NCBI GenBank assembly: GCA_038087015.1
Contig: JASBNA010000011.1
Span: forward strand, 558,001-622,000
Direction: 5' to 3'
Source: Cerrena zonata
Lineage: Eukaryota; Basidiomycota; Agaricomycetes; Polyporales; Cerrenaceae
DNA: 64,000 nt
Positions 20,324 to 30,744 of the stretch are shown piece after piece (position 1 is the stretch's first letter; each line of letters opens with the position of its first letter). The translations under genes were made by a program, and so were the position numbers. The notes below the pieces were generated by a model. That model had not been told where the DNA came from, made no database searches, and worked only from the letters and a program-made list of their open reading frames with translations.

Positions 20324-21617
20324 ATGGGTAAAACACAAACTTTTAAGCAAGCAAAGCTTCAACGCAAGGCCGCATTCGATAGGGTACAAGCACCCGCACC
20401 CACACCTCCCCTCGCTGCTGTGCAGCAAGTTGAGTACATGGACATAGACCCGCCGCCTTTCTCTACTCCTCCTCAGTGTGTATTATTGCTTTATCATTTT
20501 GTGTACTCAATGTCGAGCCTGGAATAGGTTCATGCGGACTCTTCGCTCTTCTCCTTCGCAGCCTGCCTACACATCTTTCTCTGAGCTCTACTACAATGAT
20601 GTCTCTTCGCTAGCAAGCTCATCTACAGAAACTCTGGTATCCAGCTCCTCTCCGGCTCCGATGGACTGGGACCGTGAGACTCTTCACGACTACACGAGCT
20701 TCAGAGATCCTTTCTACGGATCACCTCATGAGGACGACCTCCCAGTCCCAGACAAAGACTTCATGTTCAGCACCCCGCCAACACAATACTCGCCGCTGCC
20801 CTCTCTGGAGTCTTGTATGGTAATGCTCGAGGATCAGATCATGGCATTGCTTGGTGGTAAGACAAATATGTTCGACCCCTGTCCTGCGCCCGACGAAGAC
20901 ATCACAGTGAACACCCTCGCCGTCGAACTCGAAGAAAAACTCACCGTGGAACCAACAACGGTCGAAATCGAAATCGATGTTGAACTTGAGATCGAGGTTG
21001 AGGATGAGATTGAGATTGACCCAGCGACGCCCGTCATCCCGCTGCCTTCACTAACACAGCCAATGAGTATTTCATCTCCTCAGGGCTGCGTAAGGTCATC
21101 TAAGCTTCACTCGCGCACCTCTCGCTCTACTGCGGCGCCATACGACATCTCAAAGTCTTCGACTAGGCAACGAGCAACTGCTCCTTCTGAGAACAGGCAT
21201 CACACCGAGCTTAAGGAACCTACTCGAGCACTTTCGCCAGCTAAGTTCATCTCCACACTCTTGGGAGTTCCTCGTACCACCGCCAAGGAGCTCCTCACTC
21301 GTCCTCGTCCTCGACCTTGCCCTCGTTCTAGCCCAATGCTCGAGTCTCAGGCAGGAGCTATCAGAACGTCCAGGAGATCTTACAGGCAACAAGAAGCGTT
21401 CAGCTGCTCGCAGGACTCGGAAGTGTACGAGCCTAGTCTGGAAGCTGTCCTTGAAGCAATCCGAGATATCAAGCAACACGAAGTTGAACAGTGCCCCACC
21501 CCCGACGCTGACAGCGAGAAGAAAAAGAAGTCGAAGATCCGCATTCTTGTGACGAAAGGAACGAGCTGGATCAAGCGGTCAGCCAAGCGAGTTCACAAGG
21601 AACTCAAACGAGGGTGA
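20324..21617 (+). CDS. low-complexity protein of unknown function
   Basis: Two exons, 20324..20475 and 20528..21617, giving 413 aa; the 52-base intron starts GTGTGT and ends ATAG. I recognise no domain. The N-terminus is basic (MGKTQTFKQAKLQRKA). Two short Asp motifs follow (YMDIDPPPF, PMDWDRE). A strongly acidic segment rich in Glu/Ile/Val repeats lies near residues 180-225 (VEIEIDVELEIEVEDEIEID is typical). The middle is Ser/Thr/Arg-rich and the tail is Lys/Arg-rich (KKKKSKIRILVTKG). There is no signal peptide or membrane segment. The pattern suggests a disordered, probably nuclear or RNA-associated, lineage-specific protein (inference). It sits between the two duplicated secreted-gene blocks and is followed by 1.6 kb of sequence with several good introns but no long frame. 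Confidence 0.6.
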
Positions 21618-23340
21618 ATTTAATCTGCAGCATAAGGTACGTCTTGCATTTCATGTCCTCTCTATACTTGCTAACTTCGGGTCTGGTCGCCTAGAATCTC
21701 ATAGAACGAATCTCAAATAACTTGCATCTAGAATCTTGACAACGAAAATCTTGAATAATCTCTCTCTATCTCTTGGGTCTCAGTTTATTTTCCGGGTTAA
21801 ATTTGGATATTTCTCACTCTCATTCCGTATCTCTCGGTCCTGGAACACGTCTCAGCTTGTATTTCTCTCTCTGATACCCCTCAAGATTCTCGATATGCCT
21901 CACAACGATGATTTGTCACTCCAAGTCAACAGGACTTCCACATCACTACCCTCGCTGCATCAAGAGCATCACCCTTTCGAACTCGATGGAACCCGGGAAC
22001 TCCATCTTCCGAAGGGATGATCACCGACCACAGACTACCCTACATTCGTTCATTGACCCTGTCCACGGAAATCGCTATTTGGTAAGTGCTTTGGCTTCTC
22101 GGCTTGGCTCCATGCTTATAATCTATCATAGATACCGTACCTACGAGGTTCCTCCGCGACCTCTCAGATCGCCCTCAGCGATCTATTCTGACATTATGTC
22201 AGACTTACGCTCATTGACTTCTTCAAACGTGTCTTAGCTCAGGTAGGTTTGCTTCCACTTACCGGTGTATCCTTTCCTCATTTTGTTTTCTAGACACTCG
22301 AAACTGTCATCGTCACAGTGCACCAGACTCCTCACCCGAGTCACCCACTTCCCCCGTCTCGTCAGTCGACGAAGATCACTAACTGGTGTACGGATATGCT
22401 CAGATGGCCACTGAGTATTTCCGTACATCGACCTGTGCGTCGAGTCTTCTGTTCGCAGACTCATCCGACTCTACCCTACGCTTGCTCACTATGACAGACG
22501 TACCCCCACGTTCATTATCGAAGACAACATGCCTACCCTACGCTCGTTTATTGATTGAGACGCGGCACTTACCTCACGCTCGCCTTGCAAGGTATCTCTG
22601 CCTCACTCGCTCACCGCAATCCCTGGCACATTGCTACCACACACTCACTTGTCACGACACTCCTTTGACACCACGCTCGTTTATACTTACATCGCGCCTT
22701 TCGACATACCTTGTCATCACTGTCTTTACGCGTCCAGACTACCTCACTGTCTCTACCGGTGTCTTTGCACTGCTCTATGTCTACTCCTTCATCGCTGGTC
22801 GAGGGAGCACCAAAGACATTTCTATCGTCACACTCTATCAAATATGACCCACATAACGAGCTATACCTATCACGAGCTACTCACTACACTTAACGAGCTA
22901 TTCCCAACACGAGCTACGAGCCCAGCCTATTCCCAGCTTCTAGAATCTCAGGACGATCCCTTCGGTGCCACTGGCATCGCATGCGATACATGACTTCAAG
23001 GTATGTATTTTCTATCCCATCTAATCTCGACCATCGCTAATGATGTGTTTGTTACCAGCCGCCTAGTCAGATAGGCTATTTCTTTTCTTCCACCCCCCTT
23101 TTGTGTTTCGTATGTAGACTTAACTAGATCCAGAGATCTAGGTTTTTCTGTTTGGTTTGATACATGTATAGATCGTTTTCTGTGGTTACAGACTATTACT
23201 ACTAACACCTTACCCCTTCCTTTGTTTACCCCTCATTCTGTATAATTCATTTCCTTCATTGCCTTTCGATGTTTATGACACTCTTATCACGGCTCTTCCG
23301 CGAGGACCTCGCTATGAACTTGACTTGTGAGACAACATTG
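21618..23340 (+). other. ORF-poor stretch with a run of intron-like segments
   Basis: Well-formed plus-strand GT-AG pairs of intron size follow each other: about 21637-21693 (GTACGT to CTAG), 22081-22131 (GTAAGTG to CATAG), 22243-22293 (GTAGGT to TCTAG) and 23001-23058 (GTATGT to CCAG). No joined frame exceeds about 80 codons. It may be a spliced 3' untranslated region of the gene at 20324 or a separate non-coding transcript. A two-exon frame from the ATG at 21908 (77 codons) is the best coding candidate, with low support. Confidence 0.4.
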
Positions 23341-23354
23341 GTCATATTGAGACC

Positions 23355-23530
23355 ACTTCGATTAGTAGTACATAAAGAGGTACTAAGACTATCTTTTCTA
23401 TGTAAGTTGACACAGAAACCGAGTTGGCCCTTACATTATCATTCAGGACGACGGATACGTCCTCAGCCTGGGTGGTACCAATAGTCTTACTTCTTACTGG
23501 TGCTTTGGTCTTACTAATCTGAATGCAAGG
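23355..23530 (+). pseudogene. relic of a crystallin-like secreted protein gene
   Basis: The end of exon 3 (TATCTTTTCTATGTAAGTTGAC) and most of exon 4 of the copy at 9985 are recognisable, including ATTATCATTCAG, ACGACGGATACGTCC, CAGCCTGGGTGG and TACCAATAGTCTTACTTCTTACTGGTGC. The segment has deletions across the second intron and substitutions that destroy the frame. No exon 1 remains. It is a fourth, dead copy. Confidence 0.7.
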
Positions 23531-25329
23531 TATCATGATCTTAACAACTTACTATAACGGGATGATTGGTGACACTAACCAAGCAACACGAAATAAGAAT
23601 GGTCTGCCAGTGGCACCACAATGTCATCCGTCTTTGTGGTTAATAGAGTATAGCGTACTACGGCTTCATACTTCTATAACCTATCAATTAAAAACGTATA
23701 GTTTTAAACCTCTTGACCTCTTTACCACCACTTCGAGTTGGACCAAGCTCGGGGACGACTTCTAATTGAGGTCACAATATATTCCCGACCTCAACCTTGC
23801 ATGGGTTTGAAGCTCCCTTCGAATCGATTCCATGTCTAGTATAGCTAGTTGGTCGCATAATGGTCGCGGCATCGACTGCGTCGTTATTGGCCCTGTACTC
23901 GAAGTCAGTGTCATCAGACCCATAACTGATACGCAGGTCTTCCACCGATCTAGTCCGATGTCCAACTTGGGGGTCTTGTGAGAGATGATGTATTCTTATC
24001 CTGAGTACCCCAATTCTTGACAGATTAGCCTCCGCGCATCTCTCTTGCTTTCTAGAACTACGCAGCTAGAATCATAGTGTGTGGTTTCCTTTACAACAGC
24101 CCATCATTCCGAGTGTCATTACTGACCATTGTTACCTCAAATGATCCCATGTATTCTCACGAGATTTCTACCCTGCACCTCGTTTTGTGACCTTGATCAA
24201 ATATTTCAACGATATCAATGTGACCGATAGAGTTTACCGTACTGAACTATATTCAAGTGGTATTCAACGTCAAGTACACGAGATCAGGGGCTGCCTTGTC
24301 TTACCAGTGTTCAAGCATGCGAACTAGTCAGAGGTTAACAGAGCCTGCCCATCGGGCGCACGTACAATGCCATTCAATAGTACAAGGTTTGATACATCCA
24401 AACTGCACAGTGTGCACCTCAACACACTGCGTTCTAGAACCCTTCGACCATCAGGATTGCTTTCTTCTTATACTTTCCAGCGGATGCGGTAGGCCTGATG
24501 CCTGGGCGTAAACATATACACCAGGGATTTTCAAAAGCGTTTAGTGTTCGACATCTTCAATGCACATCGCTTACATCATTCAATAAGCAACCCGAGCCTT
24601 ATTACCTTGCAAGCTTGAGCCCTACTTCCCATTTGGCACAGTGCTCACGAAATAAGCTTTTGAATACGCATCGCTGAAAGCGAGGTTTGCAGATCTTTCG
24701 TGCCTATCTTTTCTTCACTTATAATTGACACTGAACAGAGTGGTCTATAGGAGAGGGTGTGTCACTATATACCCGGATGAGGCTGTAAACACGCAAGAAC
24801 CTTCGGCCCCGTTCCGCTTCGGTATTAACGAAGTATGTGCTATATTTTCAGAAGTTACCGCAACGGGATTTATGCCGCGGATCTAGAGAGAGAGACTCCA
24901 TACACGCTTTGTAAACTGCATTCCCTACAAGGTCCTGAACATGCTCAGACGCGGGTGCGTACCTACTAGGAACGCCAACTTCCTGGATATCCTGCGACGT
25001 GTCGTCTGCTCGCAGAGTGACGAACGGCGTATATTTAGTTGGCCGTATTATTCAGATGGGAGGGTGAGATTCTTCTGATGCATTGATCATTATCAGATTT
25101 GTCAGAAGGCTCAGGTACATGGACCCTGTCGGTTTCCAGATCCTGACTATGAGAGGCTACTCGCACTCCAGTATAATCCAGGATTGGATATGAAACCTTC
25201 AAATATAGGTCGAGGTCATTCTCATCCCTGAGGCTTGAGCTCTCAATCAGGAAGTCGAAATACGGTCCTTTATGAAACGGGCCATTTTTCAACGATTCAA
25301 CCTAGACTGTGACACCGCCGGTTTGAAGG
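23531..25329. other. gene-poor stretch, second copy of the duplicated upstream DNA
   Basis: Partner of 13540-15150, with short ordered matches but no coding frame I can support. It leads into the promoter of the crystallin-like gene at 25422. Confidence 0.5.
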
Positions 25330-25337
25330 TATAAAAG
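25330..25337 (+). promoter_or_regulatory. TATA box of the crystallin-like gene at 25422
   Basis: TATAAAAG in the context GGTATAAAAGG, identical to that of the paralogue at 15226. Confidence 0.65.
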
Positions 25338-25421
25338 GGGAGTGCATTTCATTACCCACTCCTTCACACTAGTCTCTGCTCTGTTCTAAGCTAGTATCTG
25401 CAGACTCAATCTCTAGTCATC

Positions 25422-26036
25422 ATGCAACTCACTCTCACCAAGCTCTTCACCATTGCTACAGCTGTCGCCGCCGCTGGTGCATTGCCCGCCAGTGAGACTA
25501 AGGCGGTATGTAATTCCTGATTATCCGTACCGAACGTGCCTTTCCTAAATCTATAGACATAGGACGATGCTGCTGCCTCTCCCATTCACCCTGCCATTGG
25601 TGCACCCTCTCCCGCTATTCAGGTATATATTCATATCACACATGCCCATCGATTGCTAGCTTATGAGCTATGAAATTATTTTTAGCCCGCTCCTCAGGAT
25701 TTCAACGTAGGAACAGTTTGGACCGATGCCAACATGGGTGGTTCAGCTGGTTCCATCACGGTCGATGGTATTCCCAGCAGCTGCCGCAACTTCATCGCCC
25801 CTTTCATCGACAGTATCTCTTCCATCCAGGTCGAGAGTGGGATTCGATGCGTCTTTTTCGTGTAAGTTGACCCGTACAATATACTATTTAGAGACGAAAC
25901 TCTGATGTGACCAAACTACAGTGACAGCAACTGCAACGGCGCTCAGCTCACTGTTCAAAACGGCGCATTCGTCGCCAACCTCGCCGGCACCAACTTCCAA
26001 GACAGTATCTCGTCTGTCCAGTGTTTCTCCGTCTGA
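25422..26036 (+). CDS. small secreted beta/gamma-crystallin-like protein, copy 3
   Basis: Four exons, 25422..25505, 25563..25622, 25686..25861 and 25922..26036, giving 144 aa. Exon sizes are the same as in the copy at 15226. Signal peptide MQLTLTKLFTIATAVAAAGA is followed by a short linker and the crystallin-like domain: TVWTDANMGGSAG, SSCRNF, IDSISS, IRCVFF, NCNGAQLTVQNGAF, FQDSISS, VQCF. The protein is close to copy 2, with most differences in the signal peptide and linker, which suggests selection on the domain (inference; needs a dN/dS calculation). The four-cysteine gene at 26481-26824 follows in convergent orientation. Confidence 0.83.
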
Positions 26037-26480
26037 TGATCAAAAATCACCATATCCATTATATAGCCCGTGTAGGGATACTTCTCTTCGTGTCACTAAA
26101 CAATTCGCTCCACTTTTGGAGAATTTCGTTAGCGAGGTAGTCTCGTAGTGGTATAACTTGCTCCTTAGGTGTATCACTAGGATGTTAGGTCATGTTAGCA
26201 GAATGGGAAACTTGAAGAGGACCCAGAAGACAACTTTTTTGATCTATTTTGTGGAATGAGGATTAAAGAATGCCGTCGAACACTAAGGACGGTGATAGAA
26301 ATCTAAGAGTAACAAGCGACATCACTCATTTATAATAGGTTTTGACTTGTAAATTACAGCTCGGTATGCTGACAAAGTTTCGGCGGTGACCTTCGATTCC
26401 ACCAACAACCAGTATGTGATTGGAAACTCGAATGTTGCATATGCTATTGACGTCACCATCACCAAGTACGATGAGGGAGA
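26037..26480. other. convergent spacer, nothing recognised
   Basis: Short AT-rich spacer between two convergent small genes; probably their 3' untranslated regions. Confidence 0.4.
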
Positions 26481-26824
26481 TCACTTGGGAACACAAATTA
26501 AGGTTCCACCAGGGCCTTGGTTGAGACAAGCTGTTAGAATGATGTATGGGTAAGTTCAGAAAATGGGATACGACGTCGCAATCGGGGACTCACTGCCTGG
26601 GAGAATAGGGTCGCTAGAAGATGGCCCAGAGAAAAACTTGCAAGCTGAGCCAACGGTTTGGCCATTAGCGCAAGTATTAACTATAACCCACTAGTATCAG
26701 TTACATACATTCTAGTAACATAGAACGGGACATTACCACCCAGCGGAGAAAGGGCGCTGACAGTGCCAATCAAAAGAGAGGTCGTTCCAACAACAACAAG
26801 CCAGATACGAGTGGAGAGTATCAT
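26481..26824 (-). CDS. small secreted four-cysteine protein
   Basis: Three exons, complement(26481..26530, 26594..26680, 26737..26824), giving 74 aa. Signal peptide MILSTRIWLVVVGTTSLLIG, then VNTCANG, GSACKFFSGPSS, TCLNQGPGG and LICVPK. Both introns are phase 1 and all four Cys are kept. The start TATA-like sequence TATATAA lies near 26881-26887. It is the positional counterpart of the gene at 16851-17182 in the first block and shares its GTAAT donor context and ATCATGAT start region. The protein has diverged strongly between the Cys residues. Confidence 0.75.
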
Positions 26825-27764
26825 GATGTTCTAAAATATAGAACGTCCGTGTTCTTGTCTAGAGCTGTTTATCGTAGAGTTTATATAACCTCCCGGCCTT
26901 TGAGATGACACCAAGCAAAATCGTCATGCGATGGGATGGTCGAATTTATCACGGAATGGATAGATTGACGCGAAGGGACATCAAGGAAATAGAGGCCACT
27001 GCATGATCTTCGTCAAGACTTCTGATATTTATTCCCTTAGGCGGAGATCTACATTAGCGGGCTATGAGAGTTAAGCGTTAGTCTCAATACTAGGCCACCA
27101 TGAGAGAACTTGGCTGGTGTTATGACGCCTGTGCCAATAGGTGAATCATAAATTCGATCTTCGGAATCTACTTATATCGATTATTATAAAGGAGTAGGAC
27201 GAAGTTGACATGCTAGGCGATTGTCGTTTATTAGAAGTGGAAGAAGTAGTATCGTTCTGGTCATGGTAACAGGAATGAGGCTAACAATCCACTGCATCAA
27301 GAGATCGTAGAGATTATTAGTAATGGACGTGGACCAAGCAAGTTCTTATGAAGTTCAGTCAACTTGGACAGTTTTTTGGTGAATGCTGACATCGGGTGTA
27401 CAGACTTGGAATCGACGTGAGACCCGGAATCACTAGTACCTCGGCGGTCACAGCTCAAGTGTAAGCTGCTACTTCATCCTGAGTCATAACCTGCATTGTA
27501 ACCGCTCTGTGTTTGTCCGAGCTAGGATGTGTGATATGAAGTGATTGAGCCTCTGAGTCCGAGTCGTGATACGATGTTGATGTGTTTGCACTTGTTGAAA
27601 TCGCAAGTGTTTACCTTATATGGTAGGAGAAAGACCGGGCACAGACGAGATCTTCGCAAACTGACATCGCCTATATCAATGATATCCATAACAATTTAAA
27701 CATTTCTTCACTCCATATATCGGCTCCATATTCCCTCATGCTCTCATAATGTGATTCCGACCCT
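26825..27764. other. intergenic, partly similar to DNA next to other family members
   Basis: The segment near 27570-27620 (TGTGTTTGCACTTGTTG, then a CAAGTGTTTACC block) resembles 30188-30240 and, inverted, 63720-63770, which flank the 3' ends of the copies at 30378 and 63632. No gene is seen. Confidence 0.45.
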
Positions 27765-28105
27765 GGTTGGGAATACAGGTGAGGGTCCCACCGACAATCT
27801 GCTCGACGAATCATCAACATGACTCACTTCCGGAGAGAACGCGGGAGTGGTCGGATGGACCAGAGAAGAACTTGCAGCTAGACCCGACCTTGTGTCCCAC
27901 GTTGTTGGGAGGGCCGCAAGCAGTAACTGCGACATATCACGAGTGCAGCTAGCGCTACGTGATGGAAAAGTCATCCAATGTCCGTACTAGGCCCGGGGTT
28001 GGTGGCGATCAAAGCTTCACGAGGTATTATGTCTGCAGCGTGAGCCTAACCAATAAGGAGCAGGACTGCAGTAACAGCCATAATGAAGACACGAGTAGCG
28101 AAAAT
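27765..28105 (-). pseudogene. broken four-cysteine secreted protein gene
   Basis: Aligned with the copies at 30744 and 63258, the start codon is ATT at 28105..28103. The signal peptide is recognisable (TRVFIMAVTAVLLLIG) but is followed by an in-frame TAG where the intact copies have the Gln codon of VGQ. Exon 2 still reads TACGPPNN, GSSCKFFSGPS, and exon 3 keeps GGTLTC-like sequence without the preceding Cys. Two independent disabling changes make a pseudogene likely. Confidence 0.75.
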
Positions 28106-30377
28106 TGTGATGTGTTTGCAAGTGATAAAACTTTGAAGGGAGTAAGAGCTTGTTAATAGTCCAGCCCATCAATCTTGAGAAGATTTATTCACTTTTCTAC
28201 GATCGGACCATCATTATGAACTAGTCACTCGGTAATTAGAGTAGAAGCTCAATTGCAATTGCTGCGTCAGATAGGCTGCAAGAATTAGTTTTACAAATCC
28301 TACGCTTGAGAGCTATCCTAGACGTTGGGTTTGATGCGGATGCCTGAGAACTTGAAGTCAGTTGTTCCGATCATTCCGACAAGCTGATGTACCAATCATT
28401 GCAGGTGCAAGAGCTGTCAGCTGTTCACATCACGTCGCACGAACCGCTTGCCATTCAAAGTAGAACGACATTAGATTATAGTAAGACGATTATGTGCAAG
28501 AAGCAGTGACATACTCTACTCCGAGTCGGGATATAACGCGATGCCGCCTAATAACCCCCGGTTTTTAGCACCCAATTGGGCCATTAGCAACCTAGCCAGA
28601 CAAGGTTCACGTCTTGGTCATGATGATGACTCGAAAGTTGTTGTATTGTTGAACTCTATTTGATTGTCAAATCAACACTCAAGAAACACCCCCTACCGCA
28701 TTATTCAGATCTGGGTCTCCCAGTTACACATCCACTCAACGCCAAACTCAATGTGTGATGTAAAACAGCCCTATATTAATGAATGCTCAGAGAAAAACCT
28801 GATGCAATCTTTGATAGCCTAATATCGCCGGGGATTAGTATTTCAGAGTTGTTGAATGATTGTAAAGTAAGTCCTGACCGAATGCACATGAGCAAACCAT
28901 GACGGCATTTGACTTCGCCGTGTAGAGTCTCTCCGACAACATTGGTCCGGTACTTTGGTCGGACTATATGTAGAAATCAGGCGATTCAAAGAAATAGTCA
29001 GAACGCTTCGGAAATGACAGAATTTTATTTTAGACATACACGGTGTGTCTATCCAGTTCTGTCCGGACAAACGCTAGCACGGGGATATCAATCTGAGGCG
29101 TATATTGGCTTATTAAGTCGGAATACCAGCAGCAAGCTTCGGCGCATATTCATAGAATACTTCTGCAACATGGCTGTAAATACAAATACCTCTATTGTGG
29201 TAGTGCGTGGATAGTGGGGCGAAGGCAATGAAAGGACAATTGGCGAAGCAGTTAATGACGCGCATGCGGTTGGGGGAATCCTAATGTTTCAAGGAGTGAT
29301 CGAATGCAGTTAGTGAGTCTTATTCTGGCTTTAGTAGAATGTTGAATTTGACCTACACCGACACAAAAAAACCGTAGTCATAGGTATAACATAGGTATAA
29401 TTATTACCGAACCTGTGAATTCCGTGATACGAGGAAGACGACATTGCAATGTTGTATAAGGTGCGTGGAACATCTTGAGCCTCGAGGGAGTTGTGTTCGA
29501 GAGTCCTGTGGGTGTGAAGGGTTGCCCGCGTGAATACCTCCAAGAAACCGAATAGCAAAATCACGTTTTTCGCAGATGTTCGATCATTTATGGGGCAGAT
29601 GCAAAGTATCTCTTTTGCTAGGATATGATTATGATATGTGTAGAACGACCCATGGCCAAGTCTATCGAGATCATTACTCTCGTTGATCTTTGGTCGCTTT
29701 CTAAGGGATGACAATTGAACGGCTTGGCATTTACGGGGTGTGTCGGTTTGCGGCAGGTATTTTTTCAGACGAGTTGAAGTCCTTCACACCGATAGATGAA
29801 ACCATCATGCCTATAAATTGAATTTGTCATAACAATGGCCTAAGATGGAACCGTCTGAAGGGGACTGTGATCGGTAGTAAGGAAAGATAGATGAAGTACG
29901 TGGCGTACCACTCCCATTGAACACAGGCTGCACTAATTTCATTTATCGGTGTTAGTATGCTGGCTAAAACAAGTCCCAATTGCCACTGCTCGGCGCGGCA
30001 AAGACAACGACTTGGACGGTGGCTGACCCAAATCCGACGTGCCATCTCGAGTGAGTAGTAGATTACAGCGCATATCAAGAGGCATGCTACAAGCGAGGCT
30101 TCGTGAACAGCAAATACTTCCTGTGTGGTTGAGGGCCAAGAACCAAAATACTAAGTAGTTGGCTGCCAGCGCCGCCAATGGTCTTCAACTGTGTTTGTAC
30201 TTGTTGCGATCACAAGCATTTACCATTTATGGAATGACAGGCAAACACTAACACAGTAACACAAAACGAAACAGATAACGGACGTATATATCACGAGTGT
30301 ATTCAACAACACAAAAGGTCCTTTGCAGAGTAATTCGATCCAATACCGCTGCGCATCCCTATCATTCCGTCCCCAAT
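28106..30377. other. gene-poor stretch, no supported gene
   Basis: Open frames of 75-127 codons occur on both strands, but they start at non-ATG codons or lack splice support and family similarity. The last 190 bases belong to the inverted repeat that begins near 30188. Confidence 0.4.
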
Positions 30378-30744
30378 CTAGTTAGGAACGCACTTGAGCG
30401 TTCCGTTGACGACGGTGCACTCTGAGAATAAGATGGATTAATGACCTAGCCGCCGTGCTTGAATAGAAATGGCTTACTTCCAGAAATGACGGAGGAACTG
30501 GTGGATGGCCCAGCGAGGTACTTGCAGCTGGACCCGGCCTTGTGGTTCGAGTTGTTAGGAGGGCCGCAAGCAGAAACTACGATGAATGAGCGTTGAACAT
30601 CGACTAGCACAGGGTGAAAGAGAGTCTCATACCGGGGTCAACAGCGATCAAAGCTGCACGAGACGTTATTTCTGCAGCGTGAGCCTGGCCAACGAGGAGC
30701 ATGACTGCGGCAATAGCGACAGTGAAGACACGAGTGGTGAACAT
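30378..30744 (-). CDS. small secreted four-cysteine protein
   Basis: Three exons, complement(30378..30421, 30478..30576, 30633..30744), giving 84 aa. Signal peptide MFTTRVFTVAIAAVMLLVG is followed by QAHAAEITSRA, VSACGPPNNSN, SSCKYLAGPS, KCTVVNG and LKCVPN. Both introns are phase 1. The gene is nearly identical to the copy at 63258 in exon 1 and very similar in exon 2, but the third exon differs in several codons. The two copies are in opposite orientation within the arms of the large inverted repeat, and a TATA box lies 72 bases before the ATG in both. The low divergence relative to flanking DNA suggests recent duplication with conversion, or purifying selection. Confidence 0.83.

Larger units (their letters stand above)
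23780..28105. repeat. block duplication, second copy
   Basis: Second occurrence of the order upstream DNA, crystallin-like gene (+), convergent four-cysteine gene (-), second four-cysteine gene (-; here broken). It is partner of 13540-18563; boundaries are approximate. Confidence 0.6.

Noticed and set aside
22386..22847. 153-codon plus-strand frame in the ORF-poor stretch
   Set aside because: Starts at GTG, crosses good intron signals, composition is that of pyrimidine-rich non-coding DNA, and no family resemblance.
28909..29214. 101-codon plus-strand frame
   Set aside because: Begins with TTG, has no splice context and no homologue among the repeated segments.
29331..29714. 127-codon minus-strand frame
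   Set aside because: No recognisable domain, gene-poor AT-rich surroundings, probably chance.
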